This document shows positions 52,004 through 62,902 of a stretch of 64,000 nt of DNA, in pieces. The first letter of the stretch is position 1, and each line of letters starts with the position of its first letter. The stretch spans positions 124,001 to 188,000 of the forward strand of contig JAPFBL010000034.1 in the NCBI GenBank assembly GCA_026182355.1, given 5' to 3'. Made by a program: the position numbers and the translations under genes. The stretch comes from Hermatobates lingyangjiaoensis. Lineage: Eukaryota > Arthropoda > Insecta > Hemiptera > Hermatobatidae. Below the pieces are notes generated by a model. It worked only from the letters and a program-made list of their open reading frames with translations, was not told the DNA's origin and searched no databases.

Positions 52004-52526
52004 CAGTGGTTCTCAACGGGGTCCACAGAGGATTACTGGGGGTCCATGGGGAAAGTAGTATTCTGAAGGTCCATGACTCGCGGTTAGAGCTCTATGTTAA
52101 GTTTAAATGAATTTATCAGCAAACCAAAAATAAATCAAAGCGTAGTAAGCTTTGGCCGTACAATATTCAAACATAATTAAAATATAAGGCCTAATATCCT
52201 CGTCAGTATGTTAAAATGTTCCAATGTTTTAAAATTTTCTATTGCACTTCTCTTTATGGTACAATCAAAATTGATTCTGTTACAATTTATTTCAGGGTAC
52301 TTTATAAAATGTTAATAAAGAAATATTTTGTTATTGTTTTAAAAACATTTTTGTATTTCGGCATGCGTTGTAGATGTAATGAAATTATTTCATAATTAAC
52401 GATATTCATTTACCTAAAAACAAATATTTATTTATAAATTTGTATAATTATGTTTTTTAAGTATCCGGGGGGAGTGGGGGTCCACAAGTAGCTTTTAGGG
52501 GGTCCAACAAAGGTTGAGAACCCCTG
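52004..52526. mobile_element. hAT-type MITE with perfect 8-bp target duplication
   Basis: GTCTAACA at 51996-52003 and 52527-52534. The ends CAGTGGTTCTCAAC and CAGGGGTTCTCAACC (other strand) are inverted. Both ends also carry a GGGGGTCCA-rich block. 523 bp, non-coding. Confidence 0.9.
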
Positions 52527-53215
52527 GTCTAACATAACCTCTAATGCATCGTTTAGTTCCACTGTATTTATCATTTTGTTGTAAAATATAATTGTAATAC
52601 AATAATTATAAGTAGCAAACATGTTATTGTATCATACCCTTAAGGTGACATAAAGTTAATAACAAAAAATAAATAGGAACATACGTACTACTAAGAGATC
52701 AGTTGCTTTTTTAGCACACATAGCATCAGCCGAATAATCTGCTAAAATATATTAAATGATGCCATATCAAATTATTAAATATTCATCTTGTTAATATTTA
52801 TATAGTAAAATTAAGTCACATTATAGTAATGACTATTCTTTTATTAAACTTTAATTTTTATTATTTTCCTTTATATAGTTTTGTCTACTTGGTCTTTCAA
52901 AGTACTAAAACTTTTTTGTATGATTCATTATGGAATTATTATTGTAAAACACCTTGTGCATTGAATAACACGTAATTTGTAAGGGGCATGGAGTGTAAAA
53001 ACATCTTTCTTCCTTAAATCTACTATTGTAATGCATTTCATTTTTGTTCTATTTGAATTTTCATTACTTCACAAAAAATGAATATTAGAAAAAAAATCTT
53101 TTAAATATTGTTAGTTGTCCATTACTCCAATATAGGTTAAAAAACTGGAATGGACTCATACTAGTGATAAAATAGATAATTTAGGAACATATTTAACAAA
53201 TGACTAAAATATCAA

Positions 53216-53221
53216 TTTATT
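53216..53221 (-). terminator. candidate polyadenylation signal of the UPF0449-like gene
   Basis: AATAAA on the - strand about 90 bp after the stop codon of the UPF0449-like frame. In AT-rich DNA such hexamers are common by chance. Confidence 0.35.
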
Positions 53222-53308
53222 TACAAGAATTTTAATAATATAATTTTTATATGAAAGTAAAAAAATTTTTATTTGAGCACCTATTGGTAGTTATTCACAA
53301 GAAGCCAA

Positions 53309-53523
53309 TCAATGTTGTTCCTCCAGTGAAGATTTAATATCACAGGACAAACTAAGTAGGCGTAATGACATTTCATCGAGACATGTTGCAGTAGAAGACA
53401 GCGTCTTGAGCACTGATTCCAATTCTGATTTTAAGTGGGCCAATTCTTTATAATCCTGAACAATGTTTCTTGCATTTTTAAGGCTTTCTTCCTTTTCAGT
53501 AGGTTCTTCAGGATTACTGAAAT
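53309..53523 (-). CDS. UPF0449-like, exon 2
   Basis: 215 bases including TGA. A competing acceptor seven bases further in (TTTCAG) would break the frame, so TCTTTTAG at 53524 is chosen. It encodes an acidic, heptad-rich C-terminal coiled coil. Confidence 0.65.
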
Positions 53524-54112
53524 CTAAAAGATTTCAAAATTTCAAAAGAACCAAAAAAAAATATAATTTTTAAAAGGAAACTTTTAACCCTGTCTCACTT
53601 CGTTAAACGCATAAAAATAAACAACATAATATGTACATGAGAAAAATTAACTGAATGATAAGAAATTATGAGTTATGTTTCTCATCACTGAAACACAAAC
53701 TATAATTTCGACAGTATATTTAAGTCATTTTACAATTGATGGGAGAAATTTCTAATTTATGAACATCAATGGTTTCTGATAACCTGGGAAATTTTCCGGG
53801 TTATTTAAGACTTAAATAAAATGTTCTAGAAGACTAAAATTTAATACTACACACAAATCTTTGGACAAGCCCCCAAATCCAATACGAATTGCAAAAGTAT
53901 TTAAAAATAAATAATAATTCAGCTTACTGATAACAAAATCAGAAAAAGTAAAAGTATTCCTGCAATTGTTTAGTAATAAAGTTTAGGGCTTCACCTTCCA
54001 ATAAATTCAGAATCGGATCTTCTTCATCAATTACATTTTCGAAATCCTGTTGAATTTGTTTTAAAATAGGTAATTTAGGACGGGGAAGAAACTTCTCTTT
54101 GCTTTCTAACAT
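53309..54112 (-). CDS. UPF0449 (C19orf25)-like protein, two exons
   Basis: Exon 1 is 54112-53995 (ATG to donor GGAAG/GTGAAG), exon 2 is 53523-53309 (acceptor TCTTTTAG to TGA); phase 1 at the junction gives 110 residues. Exon 1 encodes LPRPKLPILKQIQQDFENVI and then EEDPILNLLE. Human C19orf25 has the same layout: a Pro-rich lead, a V/L-x-x-I-x-x-D helix and a DPVF-x-x-L motif. Exon 2 is a predicted coiled coil (ARNIVQDYKELAHLKSELES). Length matches the family (about 110-120). Function of UPF0449 is unknown. It is transcribed away from the DNMT1-like gene. Confidence 0.65.
53995..54112 (-). CDS. UPF0449-like, exon 1
   Basis: 118 bases from ATG; contains the family's Pro-rich start and the DPILNLLE motif, leaving in phase 1. 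Confidence 0.65.
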
Positions 54113-54120
54113 TTACAGCT

Positions 54121-54153
54121 GTTCTCTAGCAACAGACGTGACTGCAGTCACGT
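54121..54153. promoter_or_regulatory. X-box-like site plus 18-bp palindrome in divergent promoter region
   Basis: 54121-54133 on the - strand reads GTTGCTAGAGAAC, an imperfect palindrome close to the RFX X-box. 54136-54153 is a perfect 18-bp palindrome, ACGTGACTGCAGTCACGT, with two ACGTGA half sites resembling bZIP/bHLH sites. Both lie within 45 bp of the UPF0449-like ATG and upstream of the DNMT1-like exons. Functional binding is inference. Confidence 0.4.
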
Positions 54154-54159
54154 AATCAA

Positions 54160-56426
54160 TAATCATACGTAGAATCTGATGGCCCGAGTAACTAGATATT
54201 TATACTTTTAGTAAATTACTTATATTAAGTTTATACATGCTTGAGTCAAATAATATAGATACATTTTTAAAAATTAAGTAAATGCTATTAATATATTTTT
54301 TCTGCATATTATAAATAAAAATTTAGAAACAATTATCTGTAATATCTACGGCGGGAAAAGATAAAAGACAGTCTTCAATTTGAAAACTGTGATAAGCAGT
54401 ATTTTGGTAGACGCCGAATGGGGAATTAAATAATTTGTGCTGATTAGTTTTAATATTATGTCATTTACAGTTGTATCCGATCTCAGGGAATCTGCTGAAA
54501 GGTTATTATTTGTATCAATATTTATCATTTTATCTAATAAGTATGGTATCTCATATATTCTGTCAATGATTCCAAATTCTCCTCAGGCTTTGACATACTA
54601 CTGATGAATTATTTCTAGTTTGATTTTTGGCAATAAATTTTGATTCAGACGTGATTTTATTTTGAATACTATAGAGTTCATTGGTTGCTAAGAACGAAAA
54701 GTATGTCTATAATTCTTATTTGCAGTAAGGATATGCGAAAGTTACGTTCAATTATCTCTAAATGAAATGAAGTTTTAAATGGCTTTAAATATATTTTTTT
54801 TTCTATAATAGTGAGTTCCATGGTAGTAATGATTAGAAAAGTAAATATTATGGTATAATTATCTTAAGCTTAAATAAAATAATCGTCTTGCTAAGGTATC
54901 TAACTTTCATTTTTAAATCTTTGTCACATCTGTATAGGTAATTATTTTGTTTTGGCATTCCAGGGCTTCTATTTTTTACTATGCAAACATTCTTTTATAT
55001 TAAAAAGTAACTATTAGGATAATTTGATAATCCTAATTGACAACGTTTTATTATAATTAATCCATTCGGTTAACCTTAAACTTCATCCATATAATGGTTT
55101 TCCAATTATATGGATATTTATCTGTAGTGTCGTAGTTAGTAGTTGTGTAGTAGTTAGGCTTCATATCTGTATAAAAAAGAAATTCCAGGCTTCAATTATT
55201 ATATAGCTGAAGTTCACCTTCAGTTATAAAAATCTGGAGTGAACATTGCACTTATCTTTACTAGAAGCAAATCATTTATATAGAATAAATGACCAATCAT
55301 AATATCAAACTAGTTATGATGATAATGAGTAGAATTAGGAACACTTATTGAAATATAGCATAAATGGAATCATTAAATGAAGTGAAATGGTAATCAGATC
55401 ACATTACTTTGGCGTTGCAATAAGTAGTTAATTATGTTTTGGTTATCACTTGCGACGCTATAAAATGTTATTAAAGTTAATTATAAACTACGGATATTTC
55501 TTAATGTTGATTATTTTCAGTTCATTCTGTTAAATGGAATAAAGTAGAAAATTATTCATTTAGTAGTAATATAAACACCAACAATTATAATTTTTGCTAA
55601 GAATAAGATATCTGAAAAAGATCTTTCAAGATTTTCATGATAAATTAACTACAAATGAAGTTTTCTATAATTAATTATTTAATGTTTTTAATATGACTAG
55701 AAGAATGGTTAAAGAAAGTAGTACTTTTCTTGATGTGAAATACCTTTCCCATTATCGAATATCATCCAAAATCAATAACTTTTTTTCTACACTAATACTT
55801 TATATCTGTGAAATTTAGAACACATATGTGACATGTAGCGTGTTATCAAAAGTTGGGATGACATTCACCCACCAATATCTAGACATCAAAAAAGTTTTCA
55901 CATATGAATTCAAGTGATTTCAAAACATCAAAATTGTTTTATATTTATGTTATTTATTGTATTTTCCTTACTGTAAAGATTCATTCACTATAATCCAATA
56001 ACCATATTATCTAAGGTAGTCTTAAGACTAATAATACAATATACCTTATGATATCACTGAAAGAAATGATAAGAACAAAATCAAGGTATAAGCGTATGAT
56101 TTTCTAAAATGAGGAAAGGATCTTTCAATCAACAGTGGTTTATATTGTGATTCCGTCAAGGACCGTTACAGTTAAAAGAGTCTTAGTTCCATTTGGAAAT
56201 TTACTCCTTCTATTGCGTTTTATATTTTTATCTCTGTAACGGTCCGCAAGGACAATAAATGTCCTGCTTGCCAAGTAAAAAGATCACTTCTGATAACAAC
56301 AGATATCGAAATTTAGATGTGAATTTTGAACAGTCTTTTTTTCTTGTCCTTTGTAAATAGTTTCAATACATATAATTTAAGTTATACATATAATTTGGAA
56401 ATTATTCAATTATTATTATTTTGCAG
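54160..56426. other. 5' region and first intron(s) of the DNMT1-like gene
   Basis: The first recognised DNMT1-like exon begins in mid-codon at 56427, so at least one upstream coding exon with the start ATG should lie here. I could not identify it with confidence. At about 56085-56250 there is a diffuse degraded family D trace (CTTTCAATCAACAGTGG, then GGACCGTTACAGTTAAAAG). Confidence 0.35.
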
Positions 56427-56580
56427 ACTTTTGGAAATAGAAAATGACTTCAACGAAGGTTACTTAACGAAAAAGGGATACTTTTTTAAAAAATGGAATA
56501 TATTAAAATTCCATGTAGATAAATCAACTTTAGATGAAGCTGACTCATTACAAAAAAGTTTAAGTATTAACAAAGACGAA
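56427..56580 (+). CDS. DNMT1: DNMT1-like exon (DMAP1-binding-like helix)
   Basis: Acceptor TTTTGCAG, donor GAAGTGAG. It starts at the third base of a codon and ends in phase 0. It encodes an E-x-x-F-x-x-G-x-L-T-x-K-G-Y pattern shared by DMAP1-binding domains (DNMT1, DIP2), followed by LDEADSLQKSL. Confidence 0.7.
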
Positions 56581-59500
56581 GTGAGTATTGAATTTATTGT
56601 TTAATATTTCAATGCTTAAAAGTTTTATATGTTTTTTAATGTTTTCAATGCTTTTTTATATGTTTAAGTTTAAAAATGCATAATATCTTTACTTAACATT
56701 TTTCTGAACATAACATTTCCCATTCAAAAATAATTTAAAATGAAATATTTTTTTTACCATTTCTTAGACATAAATTGTTGATAACCATTCGTTAATTGAT
56801 ATCTAATTTTTTTTCTTTGTTAAAAATCTTGTGATATATGATGTATGATCAAACCATAATATGAAAATGGGAAAACAAGACTAAGATCTTTCAACCGTAA
56901 CAAGCAGTCTTCATCAGAGTCAAAAACCCAACTGTTGTGTTTTTTACTATGACGAAGACCGCTTGTTACGGTTGAAAGATCTTAGTCTTGTTTTCCCATT
57001 TTTCATATTGTGGTTTGATCATTGATTGTTATTTCACGTGTTTATGTGAAATCTTTTTATATATGATGTATATAATTTTTTTATCTTTCAGAATATATTT
57101 TATGACAAAATGATTAATATTATGAAGCGTTTTAATTTGCCTAACTTAGCATGTGAAAATTATACAAAAGTGGGATCGTCAGAGGTTTTTTCTGATGGAG
57201 CAACTGATTCTTCATTCATATTATTAGAAAATTGTCCAGAAAGGGAGAAGTCGACTGATTTTCCTCCTAATCTGAGTTATGAGTCAGATACCCAATCAGC
57301 CAGTATAAATGGTAATATTGCCAAATACATAGTAATCTTATCTCCTTGTTCTTTTTCTTATGGAATATTTTTATTATTGTAAGGTACACCAGAGAAGAAT
57401 GACAACAGTTTGAATACAGATTTATTAAACTCGCCAGAAAATAATACTCATTCATCAAACGATTTTCGTCCTATCAGCCCCCCAATTGGTAATTATACTG
57501 TTTTTTTTTCTGATATCTTAATTTATACTTCTCTAAATCTTTTATTCGTCAACTATTTTCTTCTTAGCAACTTCAACTTGGAAAGTTACCTCATGAAGAA
57601 CCATATAATTGATTCTAACCAAAAATTTATTAATTTTCGTGTCGACTTAAGAAAATTAAATGATTTCTTTTTGCATAATAATTTTTTATTTGAAAAAAAC
57701 GCGGCATTCAAGTGTTTTTAATAAATGAAGTATTGAAGAATTTTTTAATTGAACAAATTAAATATATTGGTTGTGTCTGACATTGCATTTCTATTCAGTT
57801 GTATCTGATGTCTACGATTACAATGTAGGATAGTGAAACTATTCAATCAATTTTGAAATTATGAATATATCTGTGTATATCAATGATCAAACCACAATGT
57901 GAAATGGGAAAACAAGACTAAGATCTTTCAACCGTAACAAGCGGTCTTCGTCAGAGTTGGGTTTTTGACTAAAACCACTTGTTAGGGTTGAAAGATCTTA
58001 GTCTTGTTTTCCCATTTCATATTGTGGTTTGATCATCGATTGTTATTTCACGCGTGTTTATTTGAAATCTTTATATCTATATACATATATAGAAATGAAT
58101 GTGTGTCTATCTGTATCAGATAGATTCAAAAACCATATATCCAATCGTCGTAAAAATTTGATAAATTACTAGGTATATCTACGGGAAGGTTTATGTAACT
58201 TTTTTTTTAAATCAGAGTTAGGGTTCTAAATGCTCCCAAACAAATTATAAAAACTGAAATTTTGTTTTGGAATAATGAATCATCAGCCCTGGTTGGATTT
58301 GTTTGCATTTATTTACATTGTTTACATTGCCTTGGACAGTTTTTAAATGAAATAAAATTTTTATTTAGAGGTTTATTTGAAAAATATTATTTAAAAAAAA
58401 AATTGAAATGTTCTAATAAGTTAAGATGATGTGTTGGAGCAATAAAATGGTTGAATGTAAAAAAATAACCCCAATCAAACATATATTTTCTGATGCATTC
58501 CTTGGTGTGATGGATGGTTATCAAACAAGTGTTTGACTAATTAAATAAAACATAAGTTCACCCTTCAATATAAAATTTCAGTTTATAATGAAATATAAAC
58601 ACACCACGATTATACAGTGGGACTAGGCTATCAGTAAAAAAATTAATGAATAACATAATTGAAGTAACCATTTTAAATGCAAAACACCAAGGGGAACATG
58701 TACTACTACCACGCATTCCTATGACACCAACGGATACCACCATTTGAATTCAAACGTCTACAGTTTCCTGTACGACTAGCCTTTGCCATGACCATTAACA
58801 AAGCACAGGGACAATCATTGCAAGTATGTGGATTAAATTTGATAAATCCATGGACACCTGTGCGTTGGGTATTGACGAGTTGGAAAACCATCAAATTTAT
58901 TTGTTCTTGCACCAGATAGGAAAACAAAAAAATGTATATTTAGAAGCGCTGTAAAAAAATATATTGGCAGAATATTTTGTATATCGAGTTTTTTTAAACC
59001 ATCAATTTCAAATAGTTTAATATATCATGGGATCAATTATCTGATGTTTTTGAGTTACCTTTTGCAGATATTTTAGGAAAAATATTACTTAAGTAAAATA
59101 TACTTAGTAATTTGTACTAAGCATAAATGTACATGACATGTATGTTAAAAAAACTAAACGTAACAGGACATTTACTAACAGTAGGTGGTACGAAGTTTGT
59201 GGGGTCAGCTAGTTATAACACAGGTTTCAGTGACTTAAAAGTCTTAAGTTTCACTTTGGAAGATGTACAAGACACGAAAACTAGACTTTTCCTTCTAGTT
59301 TGTTTGTTGGAAGGAAATTTATATCTGTAATTCGTACAAACTACCTCTTGTTCAAAGAACTTACGATAATGATGCCTTTAACCTGTGAGCGCATCAATTT
59401 GTTGAAAGCAATGTATTACATTTTTTTCAATACTTGTTAGTTCATGTTTTATTGGTCTTTATCGTTGTTGTTAAAGTTATATTTGGATATTGTTGTTGTT

Positions 59501-62500
59501 AGCTTTCACGGCATCTTTTTCTATGTGTTTATGACTTTAAGTTATAAAGGAATATTTATTCAACAATTTGAGTATCCATAATTGAAATTTTAGATAAGAG
59601 ATAAAGTATAATTACCGTTTATGATTTTTTTGTTGTTTAATTTTGACAAATTTGTTAAATAATAAAATGGTTGTAAAATTATATAACAAAGTGTAATATA
59701 AGGTGTGAGAATGTTAACTACTTATCAGGATTTCCGTATGAAGTTTATTTCGTATGAATAATCACAATGAATTATGTAAATTATTGTACCGGTTTGCGAA
59801 TATACTTGAAAATAATAAGAAAGAAAGCTAAATTCGATGTTCTGAATAATATATGACTGCATATATATATATATATCGAGTTCTCACAATTGACTTACTC
59901 TCTTCAATTGAAAATCTTTATTAAACTTTTGTGTAAACTCTCTAATAAATAATATATTATCTCAATTTTAATTATTTGTTATGGTATGATTTGAATATGA
60001 CATATAATGCATTATATTTTAGAAAATGTCATATTTATTGTTGTTGTTATTGCTTATAACGCCTACACTTATAAGATATTGATATAGCTTCTCGACCACT
60101 GATTTTTCAAGTTTACAGAAGGGGTTCTTGAGGATTTTTGTCATAAAAATTCAACTCTTGATTATATGCCTATGTTTCGCCAAAAGTTATTTGGCATTTT
60201 CAAGGCTAAAAAACAATTTATTAACGACAAATAAAACAACATTTTTGTTTGTTTGGTTGGTATTCCGTGGATGTATTTGTCTTGCTTTACTTATGTCGTA
60301 AATACATTTTTTTTTTTAGCCTTGAAAATGCCAAACAACTTTTGGCGAAACAGGCATATTATCAGGAATTGAATTTTTATGACCAAAATCCTCAAGTACC
60401 CCTTCTGTGAACACACTTATAAGGTTTCACCTTTCGTGCTGTTGTACAGATGGAAAGTGCAGATATATTATTATAATCTACATAAATAAATTAGGAAAAC
60501 AGATAATTAAGGTCTTCTTAATATAAATTATTATAATGTAGATATATTATGATAATATATTATTATCATAATATTATTAAGCACTTATTTTCATTATGGA
60601 CAATCTAAATTGCTTGCTTAATTCTAAGTTATTAACAATGACTACTGTAAATAACGCTTTCTCAATTCATATTTCAAAAGATGTTGTTGGAGATTTCGAG
60701 CAGTCTGATGAAGATCGACTAAAAGTACAGGAGAATATCTGTCAAGATCCTCCCAAAGAACATTGTTGTATTCTTAACAGTCCTTCAAGTTCAAGGAGTA
60801 GACAGAGATTGACACCTTCTACTACAAAAGCAAGAATGAAATTTGAGAATTACAAAGGTAAAAAAAACTATTAATGTATAGAGCTTATATAAATAAATGA
60901 GATTTTTTTTTTATTTATCAAAATAAAAATGTTTTAACTCTCTTGTGAACAGAGAATTTTACTGCATACGTTAAATGGAGTCTTATTTCAACTTTCTTTA
61001 CATTTTTTCGTTTTAAAATACCCGGTGGCCTACCGGAAGGTCTCATGGTCGTTCACTATCTTTGCTCTTGTGATTTAGACGTTAATATTTATTTCTCTTG
61101 TTTAATATGTAATCTTATTACATATAGGTAACTAATATATATATATATATATGTATACTTTTTCTTCTCGGAATTTGGTCAGGGTAAATATATGGAATCA
61201 CCTTTTTGCCAACGTTTCGTCTTTATTTTAAGACATCCTCAGGGCTATAAACTAACAAAAAAAAAACAATAAACAATGGACATTTGTCATTTCTACTTTA
61301 AACATCATAACAAATTGAAAAAACTTACTCAAGGCTAGCTTCTTCTAAGTTTTTTCAATTTGTTATAATGTTTCTAAAGTAGAAATGACAAATGTCCATT
61401 GTTTATTGTTTTTTTTTTGTTAGTTTATAGCCCTGAGGATGTCTTAAAATAAAGACGAAACGTTGGTAACAAGGTGATTACATATATTTACCCTGACCAA
61501 ATTCCGAGAAGAAGAAAAAGTGTTTATAGAAGTGGGTTATTCCTTTGTCTATCTGTGTGCTACCTTCGTTTTAATTCGTTTTTATTTAAAAGTCCGCTGG
61601 ACAGTTTCATTTAATTACTATATATATATAGTAAAAGCACACAAGTGCACTTGGTGTCCCCTTTCCAACTCTCCTGATGACGGTTCAACCGAAAATTAGA
61701 GACAGTAAGTGTGTTTGTTCCTTAGTTCTGTGTTTGTGATTCATCGTAAATCGTTTGTTGTCCTTTTGGATCGTTTTCCTGTTTACAAAATATATATATA
61801 GTTCAATATAGACAAAGAAACATAGAGAAATCAAAAGAACATACTTACAGTCTCTAATTTTCGGTTTGAACCGTCTTCAGTAGAGATAAGAGAGGGAAAC
61901 CAAGCGCACTGGTTCAGAGACGGTTGGAGACCAACCGTTGGTTGGTTCCAAATGAAGACGGTTCAAACCGAAAATTAGAGACTGTGAGTGTGTTCTTTTG
62001 ATTTCTCTATGTTTCTTTGTCTATATTGAACTATTTTTGTCCGTTTTGGATCGTATTTCTAACAAAAAAGTATATATATGAATTAAATACCACAATAAAC
62101 AATATATATTAATTATAATGCTCTAAGGCCTTTCGTCACATCATCAGAGTGCTAAAATGAAACAACCAAAAAAAAAAAAAAAACAACATAATAACAAGTT
62201 AACCTGACTGTTGAAGTCTTCAAGATTGCTGGCATCCCTGTCTGAAAATTTAATGTTCCTAAACTTGAAGGAGCCTTGATCTGCTTTTAATAAAATTTCA
62301 TCTAGTTTGTAAAGTCCCGGACTAATGTTCATTAAATTTCCATAGACGTTCTTTATGAGTGCACTTTCAATAATATTTTTCCTCCTTTCTGAAGGCACAA
62401 AAATTAATTCCTTTGCTTCACTCCAATTTATGTAAGAACAAAGCACTCTTTAATCTTCCCGTCTGATCGAAAATTGGTGTTGTTTTACTCTTGTAAAGAG

Positions 62501-62845
62501 ACCTTTACTCGTCTGTCCAATATAAGACATTTGGCAATCAGTACAAGGTATCCTATATACACAACTATCTTTTTCCTCCCCCTTATTATTAACAAGCCTA
62601 TTCAACAAATTACTATCTGTAAATGATACTAAATGACATTCAATTGTCATGTGTTCATTCAGTCTATAGTTGTTAAAATCCACATACTATTTTTCTTTGT
62701 AAAATAATTTGTAATGTAATACTTAGTTTTTTTGTTTCCAAATTTATACTTCTGCCTATGAAAAAGGTTTTAAATAAAGACCGAAACGTTGGCAATGAGA
62801 GTTTAATTTGAACCTGAAGAACTGACCGAGTCCCGATAAACTTTA

Positions 62846-62902
<57 letters not shown>

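Noticed and set aside
56427..56580. DIP2-type DMAP1-binding exon
   Set aside because: The motif alone is compatible with DIP2, but the downstream RFTS exon in the same phase series points to DNMT1.
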